Shown one piece after another: positions 24,115-32,418 of a stretch of 64,000 nt of DNA; the first letter of the stretch is position 1, and every line of letters starts with the position of its first letter. The stretch is from an uncultured Bacilli bacterium (GTDB taxonomy: Bacteria > Bacillota_I > Bacilli_A > RF39 > UBA660). Location of the stretch: assembly GCA_934098735.1 (NCBI GenBank), contig CAKOOS010000003.1:1-64000 (forward strand), given 5' to 3'. The position numbers were made by a program, and so were the translations under genes. The notes below the pieces were generated by a model. That model was given only the letters and a program-made list of their open reading frames with translations. It did not search any database and was not told the origin of the DNA.

Positions 24115-25395
24115 ATGAGTACTTTAAGAGAGATTGTTTATAATTCAGTTATTGCTATTCATAGAAGAACTGGAAAAGAGTGGATTCCACTAAAAGAAAT
24201 CTATGAGGAAGTCGACAAAAATAGAGATGTTGGTATAAATAATGGTGGTGCTTCAGTAAGAGCAGCATTAGAAACACATAGTGCATTATCAGAAGTATTT
24301 TCTGGAACAGAAGAATACATCCTAAAAGAAAAAGGATCAGGCCTATATAAGTCGATATATTATGATCAAATAAAATTTATAAAAAATATGAATATTGGTG
24401 ATGTATTTACACGAGACCAATTAATGGCAGTTTTTAAAATAAGTGGTCAGTCAGGAATAATGAAAACTAATTCATTAAATTGTTTAGTATTAACAACATC
24501 AGAAGAAAACGGTGTATATTGTGATAGTACAGTTGAAAACGGTTTTATTACGTACACTGGAGAAGGATTAACTGGAGATCAAACTATCACAAAAAACAAT
24601 AAAACAATTTATGAATCAAACGAAAATGATTTACCTATGTATTTATTTTCTAAAGATAATAATAAAAAATATATTTTTGAAGGACAAGTTAAACTATGTG
24701 CTGAACCATATCAAGTTATAGAAAAAGACATAGATGGAAATGATAGACTTGTATGGAAATTTCCTTTATCAATTGTATATCCAAATGATTATGATTTTGA
24801 AAAAAATGAAAATTTTAGCGAAATAGTTTATAAAATAACTGAAATCGAAAGTAAAATATATTCTGATATGATTGAGGAACAAAATGATTTGGAATATATT
24901 GAAGGCAAAATAAATATAAGAAAGTATAGGAAAACAGATAAAAAAATACAAAGAACTAAAAAGCCGGACTATATAGCTGAAGAAATCATAAAAACAAATC
25001 AGGGTATTATAAATGAGAAAGTTGTATATGAAAATGAAATTAGGCGTTTAATAGAAGAAAAAGCTCAAAAACAAGTTAGGAAAATGGAAGAATTTTTTAA
25101 TAATAAAAAAGAGAATGAAGGATTTGATATTTTATCATTTGAATTAAATGAAAATGGTGAATATGTTGAAAAATATATTGAAGTCAAATCAACAAAGGGT
25201 AATGAAGGCACACCAATTGATATTACGTCTGATGAAATAGATTTTGCAAAAAAACATATAGACAATTATTATTTGTATAGGATAATTAATAGCGAAAGTA
25301 AAGACCGTTATCTAAAAATAGTAAAAGGTAAAGATCTATTCAATAATACGGATTATAATTTTGTTCCAACAAATTATAAAATATATTCAAATTAA
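24115..25395 (+). CDS. SRA-like + DUF3883 modification-dependent restriction-type nuclease
   Basis: 426 residues in three parts. Residues 1-85 form a winged-helix-like domain (WIPLKEIYEEVDKNRDVGINN...SVRAALETHS). Residues about 90-240 resemble the SRA/YDG-type base-flipping domain of ScoMcrA-like enzymes (MNIGDVFTRDQLMAVFKISGQ, GEGLTGDQTI, FEGQVKLC, FPLSIVYP). The C-terminal 130 residues are a DUF3883/Mrr-like nuclease: GFDILSFELNENG...KYIEVKSTKG gives the D...E-x-K metal site. This composition matches type IV restriction enzymes that cut DNA with modified cytosines or phosphorothioates. Operon with the NUDIX gene. No methyltransferase is nearby, which fits a modification-dependent enzyme. 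Confidence 0.78.
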   Translation: MSTLREIVYNSVIAIHRRTGKEWIPLKEIYEEVDKNRDVGINNGGASVRAALETHSALSEVFSGTEEYILKEKGSGLYKSIYYDQIKFIKNMNIGDVFTRDQLMAVFKISGQSGIMKTNSLNCLVLTTSEENGVYCDSTVENGFITYTGEGLTGDQTITKNNKTIYESNENDLPMYLFSKDNNKKYIFEGQVKLCAEPYQVIEKDIDGNDRLVWKFPLSIVYPNDYDFEKNENFSEIVYKITEIESKIYSDMIEEQNDLEYIEGKINIRKYRKTDKKIQRTKKPDYIAEEIIKTNQGIINEKVVYENEIRRLIEEKAQKQVRKMEEFFNNKKENEGFDILSFELNENGEYVEKYIEVKSTKGNEGTPIDITSDEIDFAKKHIDNYYLYRIINSESKDRYLKIVKGKDLFNNTDYNFVPTNYKIYSN

Positions 25396-25409
25396 AAGCC
25401 CAGAGAAAA

Positions 25410-25688
<279 letters not shown>

Positions 25689-25788
25689 ATAATCCTCCTT
25701 TTTTAATAGTTGTTGTATTAATCACTTAATTATTGAGATAAGTCAAGTTATTTGTGATATAATATTAGTTAAATTTAAGGGGAATAAT

Positions 25789-26484
25789 ATGTATAAAGAT
25801 ATAGAAGAAATATATAAGAAAAAAAGTCCATATAACATTATTAAAAAAAGAACGTTTTGGATATATGTTGTATTTATATTGATTTCATTAATTTTCAATT
25901 TTTTAAGTAAAATAGTACCAATGATCTTAGTGTTTATAGTTATGCTATTAATCATGAAAATTGTAAGTGAAAAAGTATTAAATACAAAATTGCACTTTAA
26001 CATAGGTAAAAGAAATAAAAATGAGATAACTTTACCATTAATTATAAGAAACGCTGAAAAAGAACTATTTAATGATTATTCTATAAAAAATAATCTATAT
26101 AATGAAAAATCACTTTTATGCATAATTGATCACTATAGGAATATGATTAAAACTAAAATAGTTGGAGGTAATTTGTTAGCTATATTATCAATAGCTATTC
26201 CAGCAATACTTTCATTTTATACTAAAGATGGTTTTGATTTTAATGGTTTGGCTATTGCACTACCATATCTAATAAGTTTTAGTATCGTAATAATAATGCT
26301 ATACTTTTCATATAGTAAATTTATAGAAGCAAAGAAATTTTTAAAAGGTGAAGATGGTATGATTGAAAGATTAGAAGAAATATTTAGTGAATTATATATT
26401 GAATGTATTAATACAAATATTGTAGAAAAAAAGAAAAAATCTAAAAAACAAGTTAAGAAAAAAACAAAGGCATCAAAAAAGTAA
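25789..26484 (+). CDS. Four-helix membrane protein of unknown function
   Basis: 231 residues, family not recognised. Two adjacent hydrophobic helices near residues 25-65 (FWIYVVFILISLIFNFL; VPMILVFIVMLLIM) and two near 127-175 (GNLLAILSIAIPAILSF; LPYLISFSIVIIMLYFSY), with a ~60-residue cytosolic middle and a very basic Lys-rich tail (KKKKSKKQVKKKTKASKK). The Lys tail could bind nucleic acid or membrane phospholipid. ATG 25789 follows AAGGGGAA. It is the last gene before the arm-like repeats at 26500, so it belongs to island segment 2. A hairpin over its stop (GCATCA...TGATGT, then T run, 26469-26497) probably terminates it. Confidence 0.65.
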   Translation: MYKDIEEIYKKKSPYNIIKKRTFWIYVVFILISLIFNFLSKIVPMILVFIVMLLIMKIVSEKVLNTKLHFNIGKRNKNEITLPLIIRNAEKELFNDYSIKNNLYNEKSLLCIIDHYRNMIKTKIVGGNLLAILSIAIPAILSFYTKDGFDFNGLAIALPYLISFSIVIIMLYFSYSKFIEAKKFLKGEDGMIERLEEIFSELYIECINTNIVEKKKKSKKQVKKKTKASKK

Positions 26485-26499
26485 TTGATGTCTTTTTTA

Positions 26500-26517
26500 G
26501 GTACAATTTAGGTACAA
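26500..26517 (+). repeat. Paired GGTACAA arm-like repeats, right end of segment 2
   Basis: GGTACAA at 26500-26506 and 26511-26517: a variant 7-mer with the same 11-bp period as the pairs at 11637 and 23267, about 90 bases inside copy C. Confidence 0.55.
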
Positions 26518-26606
26518 AAATACTAAAAAACCACGGTAAATGACGGTTTATGCCAATATAAAAATGCCCATATTTAAAGGGTTTAACACAATTTGGTCTC
26601 TTCTAA

Positions 26607-26636
26607 CTGAAGAGAGCAGGCTCCACTTTTTTATTT
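26607..26636 (+). repeat. Attachment-like copy C
   Basis: CTGAAGAGAGC (26607-26617) is shared with copy B; AGGCTCCACTTTTTTATTTT follows and resembles the end of copy A. Just upstream GGTCTCTTC (26595-26603) can pair with GAAGAGAGC (26609-26617), giving a terminator-like hairpin. Interpreted as the outer right junction of the stacked island. Confidence 0.5.
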
Positions 26637-26730
26637 TACAAAGGTTTTATTAAATTAAAAAATGATTTTATGGATATAATACTGCTATATAAGAATTTTT
26701 TTGTTATAATGTTATAAGTGGAGGTGCAAA

Positions 26731-27567
26731 ATGTCTGAAAGAGAATTAGATTCAAGTATAAATGATTATATTGAGACAGAAACACCTGTTAATTATATAA
26801 AACAATTAGAGTGGGATATGGCTATTGGACTTCAAGAAGTTGATAACCTAAAACCATCTAAGTATTTAGAAAAATTGTTACAAAAAAATGTAACAGGTGA
26901 AAAAACTATTTATGAGGTAGAATATGAATTAAAACAATATTATATTGATAAAGAAAAAAGTAATGAAATTAATCATGATGAGTTAGAATGTGATCTAGTA
27001 TCTACTAGAATAGTTCAATTACTAGAAGAAGATAATTTTGAACTATCAGTAGATTATATAAAATATATTCATAAATATTTGTTTAAAGACGTTTATGAAT
27101 TTGCAGGTGAATTTAGAAAAGTTAATTTTTCTAAGCATGAAAGAATTTTAAACAACGATTCAGTTGCCTATGGTGATCATAAATTATTAGAACAATCACT
27201 AGATTATGATATATCATTAGAAAAAAACAAAAATTATAATGAAATGAATATGGTTGATGTAATTAATAATATAACTAACTTTTCTTCTAACATTTGGCAA
27301 ATACATCCTTTTAGAGAAGGCAATACTAGAACTACAGCATTATTTATAGAAAAGTATTTAATATCACTAGGGTATGATGTAGATAATACTATGTTTAAAG
27401 AAAAATCAGTTTATTATAGAAATGCATTAGTACGAAGTAATTATTTTAATGATTATTTAAATATAAAACAAAATAATATCTTTTTAATTAAATTCTACGA
27501 AAATCTATTATTAGGTAAAAAAAATAATTTACATTCAATAGATTTGGTTATTGAAGAATTATTTTAG
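26731..27567 (+). CDS. Fic/Fido-domain protein (putative AMPylase)
   Basis: 278 residues. The catalytic motif is HPFREGNTRTTALF (near residue 190; consensus HPFxxGNGR, with Thr for the second Gly), with the upstream FAGEFRKVNF beta-flap region typical of Fic enzymes that transfer AMP or other nucleotides to protein hydroxyls. The first ~85 residues lack the motif and could hold a regulatory helix; I see no clear (S/T)xxxE(G/N) inhibitory motif and no separate antitoxin gene next to it. ATG 26731 after GGAGG with a TATAAT-like -10 near 26705. Its own terminator follows. A toxin or effector role is plausible but unproven. Confidence 0.85.
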   Translation: MSERELDSSINDYIETETPVNYIKQLEWDMAIGLQEVDNLKPSKYLEKLLQKNVTGEKTIYEVEYELKQYYIDKEKSNEINHDELECDLVSTRIVQLLEEDNFELSVDYIKYIHKYLFKDVYEFAGEFRKVNFSKHERILNNDSVAYGDHKLLEQSLDYDISLEKNKNYNEMNMVDVINNITNFSSNIWQIHPFREGNTRTTALFIEKYLISLGYDVDNTMFKEKSVYYRNALVRSNYFNDYLNIKQNNIFLIKFYENLLLGKKNNLHSIDLVIEELF

Positions 27568-27575
27568 TAAATAAG

Positions 27576-27600
27576 AGCACTAGAATAATAGTGCTTTTTA
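27576..27600 (+). terminator. Terminator of the Fic gene
   Basis: Perfect 7-bp stem AGCACTA / TAGTGCT (27576-27582 and 27589-27595), then TTTTT. Confidence 0.85.
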
Positions 27601-27677
27601 ATTGCTTAAAATTTTTTTTATTTTTTCTAAAATATTTTGTTATAATAATTAGCAAGTTAAAATTATTGGGAGGAAAA

Positions 27678-28397
27678 ATGAATAACATTCAAGAAATATA
27701 TATAAATTTAGATGATTCAGGAAAACTTACGACAAAAGAACAAATATGTGTTTATGGAGGATTATTATTTTTAAGTAAAAAAGAAAAAGATAAATTTATA
27801 ACTCAATATAAAAGTATAATTAATAATATTAAATGTGGATATTGTCAAATTTGTAATAACAATTGTCCAGAAATAAAAAATACCAATATTCATAAAAATG
27901 ATAAGCGAAGACTTATGAACTACATTAAAAAATATTATGTCGTAGCTTTAGTAATAAAAAATAAAGAAGTTTATAGTCATATAACAGAAAGTAAAGCAGC
28001 AAAAGGTAGATTTATTGACTATTCCATAAGAAGAATGATAAAAGAAATAATTAAAAGCTTAATAAAATGTAATAGCATCGATCCTTATAAGCCAATTAGA
28101 TTAATAATAAATATTGATCAGCAAAGTACAAAAAGTAATGGTTATTATAATTTACATGATGGTTTAGTTGAAGAATTAAAATATGGTATTTCTAACTATA
28201 ATTATTTAGCAAGAATAAATCCAATAGTATTTTCAGATTTAGAAGTTAAAATATCTTATCAAGATTCTGGAAAAAGTTATGTAGTTCAAGCTGCCGATTT
28301 ATTAGCTGGAACAATAAGGAAAAAAGCAATAGATAACGAAAATCAAATTTATGAATCACTAACTAAATTTGTTGATTTTAAAATAATTCTTCCTTAA
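27678..28397 (+). CDS. DUF3800 protein
   Basis: 239 residues starting at ATG 27678 (GGGAGGA upstream; the earlier in-frame start lies in the preceding terminator region). The N-terminal YINLDDSG and C-terminal SYVVQAADLLAGTIRKK are the conserved ends of the DUF3800 family, an RNase H-like fold often found in phage, plasmid and defence islands. A Cys-rich insertion CGYCQICNNNC (near residues 55-65) could bind metal and is not part of the family core. Function unknown; a nuclease role is suggested only by fold. Monocistronic by spacing. Confidence 0.75.
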   Translation: MNNIQEIYINLDDSGKLTTKEQICVYGGLLFLSKKEKDKFITQYKSIINNIKCGYCQICNNNCPEIKNTNIHKNDKRRLMNYIKKYYVVALVIKNKEVYSHITESKAAKGRFIDYSIRRMIKEIIKSLIKCNSIDPYKPIRLIINIDQQSTKSNGYYNLHDGLVEELKYGISNYNYLARINPIVFSDLEVKISYQDSGKSYVVQAADLLAGTIRKKAIDNENQIYESLTKFVDFKIILP

Positions 28398-28400
28398 CGA

Positions 28401-28508
28401 AAAAAAGTCACAGAAGTGACTTTTCCCCAGCTAAGGCGACGTACAATACAGCACGCTTAATTTAAAAATCGGCTCCTAGCTATCGACCTGACAAGATTTC
28501 TCTCCGGT
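28401..28508 (-). ncRNA. Stand-alone structured RNA of unrecognised class (sRNA-3)
   Basis: On the minus strand a good promoter leads into ~108 bases without a reading frame, ending in a strong terminator AAAAGTCAC / GTGACTTTT (28403-28411 and 28416-28424) with seven U. Internal pairing: AAAUC with GAUUU encloses UUGUCAGGUCGAUAGC...GGAGCC, and GCGUGC / GUACGUCGC form a second hairpin. UAGCU near the first hairpin can also pair with UUAGCU near the 3' end. It is unusually G-rich for this DNA (CUGGGGA before the terminator). It lacks the GGAA loop and GCAG of signal recognition particle RNA, and no gene follows it, so it is not a riboswitch. Confidence 0.6.
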
Positions 28509-28514
28509 AACACA

Positions 28515-28543
28515 ATAATACTATATCAAACTATAAAAGTCAA
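28515..28543 (-). promoter_or_regulatory. Promoter of sRNA-3
   Basis: Minus-strand TTGACT (plus 28538-28543), 17-bp spacer, TATTAT (plus 28515-28520). It lies just downstream of the second sortase gene. Confidence 0.7.
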
Positions 28544-28598
28544 TATCGTGTATTACTGTCAATATTATTATATACTGGATTATTAAAAATATACTAAA

Positions 28599-29150
28599 TT
28601 AAGATATTTTTTTACATCTTACTGTAACTCTACTCAAATTATTAAATGTACAAGTATAAAGAGTTAAATCAAATTCACTGTTTAACATCTTATTTATTTC
28701 ATTTTGCTTAATTTCTTCGATTAATACGACTTCATACATATAGGTATTATTATTAATATCAGTAAAAATTACTTTATCTCCAGTTTTTAACTGATATAAA
28801 TATTTAAATTGACTTTTGTAGGCATGACCACATATTATCATATTTTTATTTACAGAACCATAATAAAGAGAAGGTGATATTTTTAAAGATTCCTCAGTAT
28901 AATTAGCAGTGATAGGTAAGTTAATATCTAAAGAAGGAATAACTAGATATCCTATGTAATTAAAACCATTTATATTTAAAACTTTTTCTTCAGTATTTTT
29001 TTCATTTATGTCTTTGAAAATGGTATTCATTACCAAAGCGCTTTTTTTAGATGAGTTTATGTCTTCAAGTTCTAAATAACATAGCAGAGAAAAAGCTAAA
29101 CCAATAAACAATAAACCAAGTATTAAAAATATTTTAGTTATTTTTTTCAT
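28599..29150 (-). CDS. Sortase, accessory to the pilus operon
   Basis: 183 residues with an N-terminal membrane anchor (IFLILGLLFIGLAFSLLCYL) and the sortase triad: His in MIICGHAYKS (near 112), Cys in LTLYTCTFNN (near 167) and Arg in RVTVRCKK. The L-x-TC form and small size fit class B/D-like housekeeping or anchoring sortases rather than the class C polymerase upstream. It overlaps the minor pilin gene by 17 bases, so it is translationally coupled to it. It may handle that protein's unusual LVNTG signal or anchor the finished pilus to the wall (inference). Confidence 0.85.
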   Translation of the reverse strand: MKKITKIFLILGLLFIGLAFSLLCYLELEDINSSKKSALVMNTIFKDINEKNTEEKVLNINGFNYIGYLVIPSLDINLPITANYTEESLKISPSLYYGSVNKNMIICGHAYKSQFKYLYQLKTGDKVIFTDINNNTYMYEVVLIEEIKQNEINKMLNSEFDLTLYTCTFNNLSRVTVRCKKIS

Positions 29151-30036
29151 TTTTATCTCTTTTGTAACATACTACACTTAAAAGTAAAAATATAGTTCCT
29201 AAAGCAGCTAATATACTCACAAGCCATAAAGGTTGACCAGTATTTACGAGGGTAGTTGTATTTGTAACTATGAATGTTGTATCTTGTTTATCATAATTTA
29301 CAGTATATCCTCTAGGTATATTTATTTCTTTTACATAATATTTATCGCTCTTAGCTAAATTATTCCAAGTATAACTCCAATTATTTTTCTTACTTAAAAA
29401 AACAGTATCAATAAGCTCACTACCATTATATAATTCAATAGTTACTTCTTCTGGAACTTTTAATGTTGTTGTATCGTTGCTATTATTGGTATTCCATACT
29501 TTTTTAACGGTTACATTCATAACTCTAATTATATCTGTTTTAGGTTTAGCTTTAATATTATAAGTCCATGCATCATCAATAACTTGAGGAAGAAAAACCA
29601 AGAAAGAATCAAATTCAATAAAATCTTCAGCTTTTTTAGTTTGTTTAACCAAATATATCCCTAGCTTTAAATTATCAAATAATACTAAACCGTTTTTGTT
29701 AGTAACTTTAGTTATTTTTTCAGCTTTTTCAAGATTGCATTCGTTTATGTTGGAAATTATCGTTTCATCTTGTAAATTAGCAATTGAAATATCACAATCT
29801 TGTAATTCATCAACTAATTCATATTTTAAGTTGTGATTTTCTTCAGTTGCTATTGCAATTTTATAAATTGTTATTTCAGCATTAGCAACACTTACTTGCT
29901 CTTGATTACTTTTTAAAGTTATTTCCATAGATCCTTTTTTAGTAAAATCTAAACTGTTATTAGAAATTGCTAAAACATTTCCTTTAAAAAGTCCAAAGCA
30001 TAATAAGCATAAAATATAAAAACTAATTTTTTTCAT
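29134..30036 (-). CDS. Minor (basal) pilin with Cna-B-like domains
   Basis: 300 residues: signal peptide (KISFYILCLLCFGLFKGNVLA), an N-terminal beta domain (TKKGSMEITLKSN), then a Cna-B-type repeat with VTVKKVWNTN...TLKVPEEVTIELYNGSELIDT, and KYYVKEINIPRGYTVNYDKQDTTFIVTNT, whose Lys and Glu can form an isopeptide bond. The sorting signal is LVNTG followed by a hydrophobic helix and a KRDKNEKN tail; Pro of LPxTG is replaced by Val. Small pilins with variant signals usually sit at the pilus base. Gene order (after the class C sortase, before the second sortase) supports this. Confidence 0.83.
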   Translation of the reverse strand: MKKISFYILCLLCFGLFKGNVLAISNNSLDFTKKGSMEITLKSNQEQVSVANAEITIYKIAIATEENHNLKYELVDELQDCDISIANLQDETIISNINECNLEKAEKITKVTNKNGLVLFDNLKLGIYLVKQTKKAEDFIEFDSFLVFLPQVIDDAWTYNIKAKPKTDIIRVMNVTVKKVWNTNNSNDTTTLKVPEEVTIELYNGSELIDTVFLSKKNNWSYTWNNLAKSDKYYVKEINIPRGYTVNYDKQDTTFIVTNTTTLVNTGQPLWLVSILAALGTIFLLLSVVCYKRDKNEKNN

Positions 30037-30045
30037 AATACCTCC

Positions 30046-30900
30046 TTAATCTCTACCATTTGGATAAAGATATATATCATATTTTTTTAAATCAATTTTT
30101 TTCACGGGTTTTATAATAAGAATGATTATCAGAATTAAAACAACTGGGGCAGCTATTATTGGTATTGCAATAAGTTTATTTATTTTAAATCCTTCCGTTG
30201 TTACAAATCTTTTTTGATTTATAGTTTTAATTCTTTTCCCGCGAACAAGTAATCTTTTTGTATTAATACCATAAGGTGTACATGTCAGTAATGTTACATA
30301 ATCTTCATTTTTATCAATTTTTAAATTTTTAATATTATTTGGTTTAACCACAGTTATCTTATCTACTTGATACGTTAAAGTTTCATCTAATACGTTAATT
30401 ATAAATGTATCACCAATTTCCAATTTATCTAAATCAGAAAAAAGCTTTGAAGAAGGCAATCCACGATGAGCAGATAAAACTGCATGTGTTCCAGTTCCTC
30501 CAATAGGTAAAGATGAACCTTCTAAGTGCCCTGTAAAAGAGGTAAGAACGTTATCACTAGTAGTGTGATAAATTGGTAATTCAACTTTTATTTTATCAAT
30601 AGACAAATAACCAATCATACCTTTATCATTAATATTTAATAATTTATTGTATCCTTTTATAGTGTCATAATTATATAAAGGTTCTTTAATTTCAGCTAAT
30701 TTTTTATTATATGCTATCGCCTCATCTTTCATTTGCTTAAAATCTTTTGTATCCATTTTTTTAATTATATTTTCATAATTATATATTGTTTTAGATTGAT
30801 TCTTTTCATTATAATAATTACTTAAAGTAGGGTAAAAAAGTGTCAAAAGCCCTATGAAAAAAAATAATACCATTATAATTGTAGTTTTATGCTTTTTCAT
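30046..30900 (-). CDS. Class C (pilin-polymerising) sortase
   Basis: 284 residues: N-terminal helix (TIIMVLFFFIGLLTLFYPTLSNYYNE), catalytic His in HAVLSAHRGLPSS (near 142), Cys in VTLLTCTPYGINTKRLLVRGKR (near 205) including the Arg, and a second C-terminal helix (LIAIPIIAAPVVLILIIILII). Two membrane segments and TLLTCTPYG are diagnostic of class C sortases, which join pilin subunits through Lys-Thr isopeptide bonds. Its ribosome site is preceded by a perfect long hairpin at 30935-30964, which probably lowers its expression relative to the pilin gene. Confidence 0.93.
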   Translation of the reverse strand: MKKHKTTIIMVLFFFIGLLTLFYPTLSNYYNEKNQSKTIYNYENIIKKMDTKDFKQMKDEAIAYNKKLAEIKEPLYNYDTIKGYNKLLNINDKGMIGYLSIDKIKVELPIYHTTSDNVLTSFTGHLEGSSLPIGGTGTHAVLSAHRGLPSSKLFSDLDKLEIGDTFIINVLDETLTYQVDKITVVKPNNIKNLKIDKNEDYVTLLTCTPYGINTKRLLVRGKRIKTINQKRFVTTEGFKINKLIAIPIIAAPVVLILIIILIIKPVKKIDLKKYDIYLYPNGRD

Positions 30901-30934
30901 AATGCTTTTACCTCCTTTTTTAAAGAAAATATTT

Positions 30935-30964
30935 ATCTAGGAAAAGAATTTTCTTTTCCTAGAT
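30935..30964 (-). terminator. Perfect 14-bp stem-loop between backbone pilin and sortase genes
   Basis: ATCTAGGAAAAGAA and TTCTTTTCCTAGAT (30935-30948 and 30951-30964) pair fully around a 2-base loop. On the minus strand it is followed by AAATATTTTC rather than a pure T run, so it is better seen as an attenuator or mRNA processing/stability element that sets a high pilin-to-sortase ratio. Confidence 0.7.
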
Positions 30965-30982
30965 AGATTAATAGCTGACTTT

Positions 30983-32398
30983 TTAGATATTTTCTTTATA
31001 AACTCTTAACTTAGTAACAAGTAATAATCCAAATCCTAATACAAGTAAAGAACCTATAGTAATTAATAATGTAGTTCCCATTCCACCTGTTTCAGGAAGT
31101 TCAGAACCAGTGTAGTTTATAACATTTACGTTTGCTCTTGCAAATGATTCGTTATTTATTTTTGTTGCTACCGTAAATTCAATTGGACTTGTAAGTTTAT
31201 TATATCCAACCGGACTTACAACTTCTTCTAATTTATAAGAACCGGCATCTAATCCATTTATTGTTGCATGACCAACTTTAATAGTAGTTCCTGTTTCTCC
31301 TTGAATAGCAACACGATAAATATTATTTTCTTCATCTACTAAAACTACTTTTATTTCATTTCCATCTACATCTAATAAAATAAATTCTGCTCCAGTTAGT
31401 TCTTCATTTTCTTTATTAGTTTTCTTTAAATCAAAAGCATAAGTATAAGTAGTAGTTTCATGCTTATCTGTTGTTTGCTTATTTCCATATTCTAAATATG
31501 TTTCATTTTTATTTCCATTTCCTTCCACAACAGCATTTTCATTTAATGTTGCACTATAGTACACATCTATTTTTGTACTATTTGGAAGTTTAGCAATAAA
31601 TTCATTTTTAAATGAAATTTTAAAAGTATAATTAGCATTTGAAGTAGTATCTAATGTATAATTATCTGTTGAAACTACATTATTACCAATTTTAACAACT
31701 ATAGATTCACTATTTAGTGTTAATCCAGCGTCCATTTTATCATATAAAACATAGTTATCATATCCAGCTCCAGTAATAACTGTTGCTTTAAATTCTACAG
31801 CATCTCCGATGCTTGCATCATTAAGGTTACCATAATTACCTGTTGAATTTTCTTTAACAACTTTATCAACATCTGGAACAATTGTATTCTTTTCATTAAT
31901 TGTTGCATTTGGTTTAGTAGTTGTTAGATTACATAAAGCTCCTAAACTTGATTCTACAAGATAGTAGCCTAAATCTAAATTGTCAAAAACAACTGTTGTT
32001 GCATTTGCTTTTTTAGATTTTGTGTAGCTAATGTTATTATCTTTAGCATATTTTAATGCTTCTTCAGAAAAATCTTTAGCAGAAGCCCCAGTTTTCCAAG
32101 TATAAAATACTTTATTACTATTTTCACCAGATTGAGCTACTAAATACTTTCCTCCAGCATTAGCATCTTCAATAAAACTTTTCCATTCTGCTGCAGCTCT
32201 ATAAATGTAATTTCCATTTTCAGCATCATAAGTTTCTAGATCTAAAACCTTATAGATTGAATATGTTTCATCAACTATTGTTTTATTGATTGTTATTGAC
32301 CCCTTTACTTCTTCAGCATTTACTGTTAAAGGCATTAATTGCATAAAAGACATAACAAATAATACTATAACACTAAATATTTTTTTGATGTTTTTCAT
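30983..32398 (-). CDS. Major (backbone) pilin, LPETG-anchored
   Basis: 471 residues from the ATG at 32398, which follows GGAAAGG; an ATG at 32419 overlaps the previous stop and would spoil the signal peptide. Signal peptide MKNIKKIFSVIVLFVMSFMQ...VNAEE, a first Cna-B-like domain, then the SpaH/FimA-type pilin motif VPDVDKVVKEN (candidate linking Lys), an isopeptide domain with ETYLEYGN, a C-terminal prealbumin-like domain (LTGAEFILLDVDG, YKLEEVVSPVGYNKL) and the sorting signal LPETGGMG, hydrophobic helix and basic tail. Position directly after the tip adhesin and before the class C sortase fixes its role as the shaft subunit. Confidence 0.92.
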   Translation of the reverse strand: MKNIKKIFSVIVLFVMSFMQLMPLTVNAEEVKGSITINKTIVDETYSIYKVLDLETYDAENGNYIYRAAAEWKSFIEDANAGGKYLVAQSGENSNKVFYTWKTGASAKDFSEEALKYAKDNNISYTKSKKANATTVVFDNLDLGYYLVESSLGALCNLTTTKPNATINEKNTIVPDVDKVVKENSTGNYGNLNDASIGDAVEFKATVITGAGYDNYVLYDKMDAGLTLNSESIVVKIGNNVVSTDNYTLDTTSNANYTFKISFKNEFIAKLPNSTKIDVYYSATLNENAVVEGNGNKNETYLEYGNKQTTDKHETTTYTYAFDLKKTNKENEELTGAEFILLDVDGNEIKVVLVDEENNIYRVAIQGETGTTIKVGHATINGLDAGSYKLEEVVSPVGYNKLTSPIEFTVATKINNESFARANVNVINYTGSELPETGGMGTTLLITIGSLLVLGFGLLLVTKLRVYKENI

Positions 32399-32418
32399 TT
32401 TTCCTTTCCTTTCCCCCA

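Noticed and set aside
28401..28508. Signal recognition particle RNA
   Set aside because: GUCAGGUC matches part of helix 8, but the GGAA tetraloop and following GCAG are absent and the flanks do not pair as in SRP RNA.
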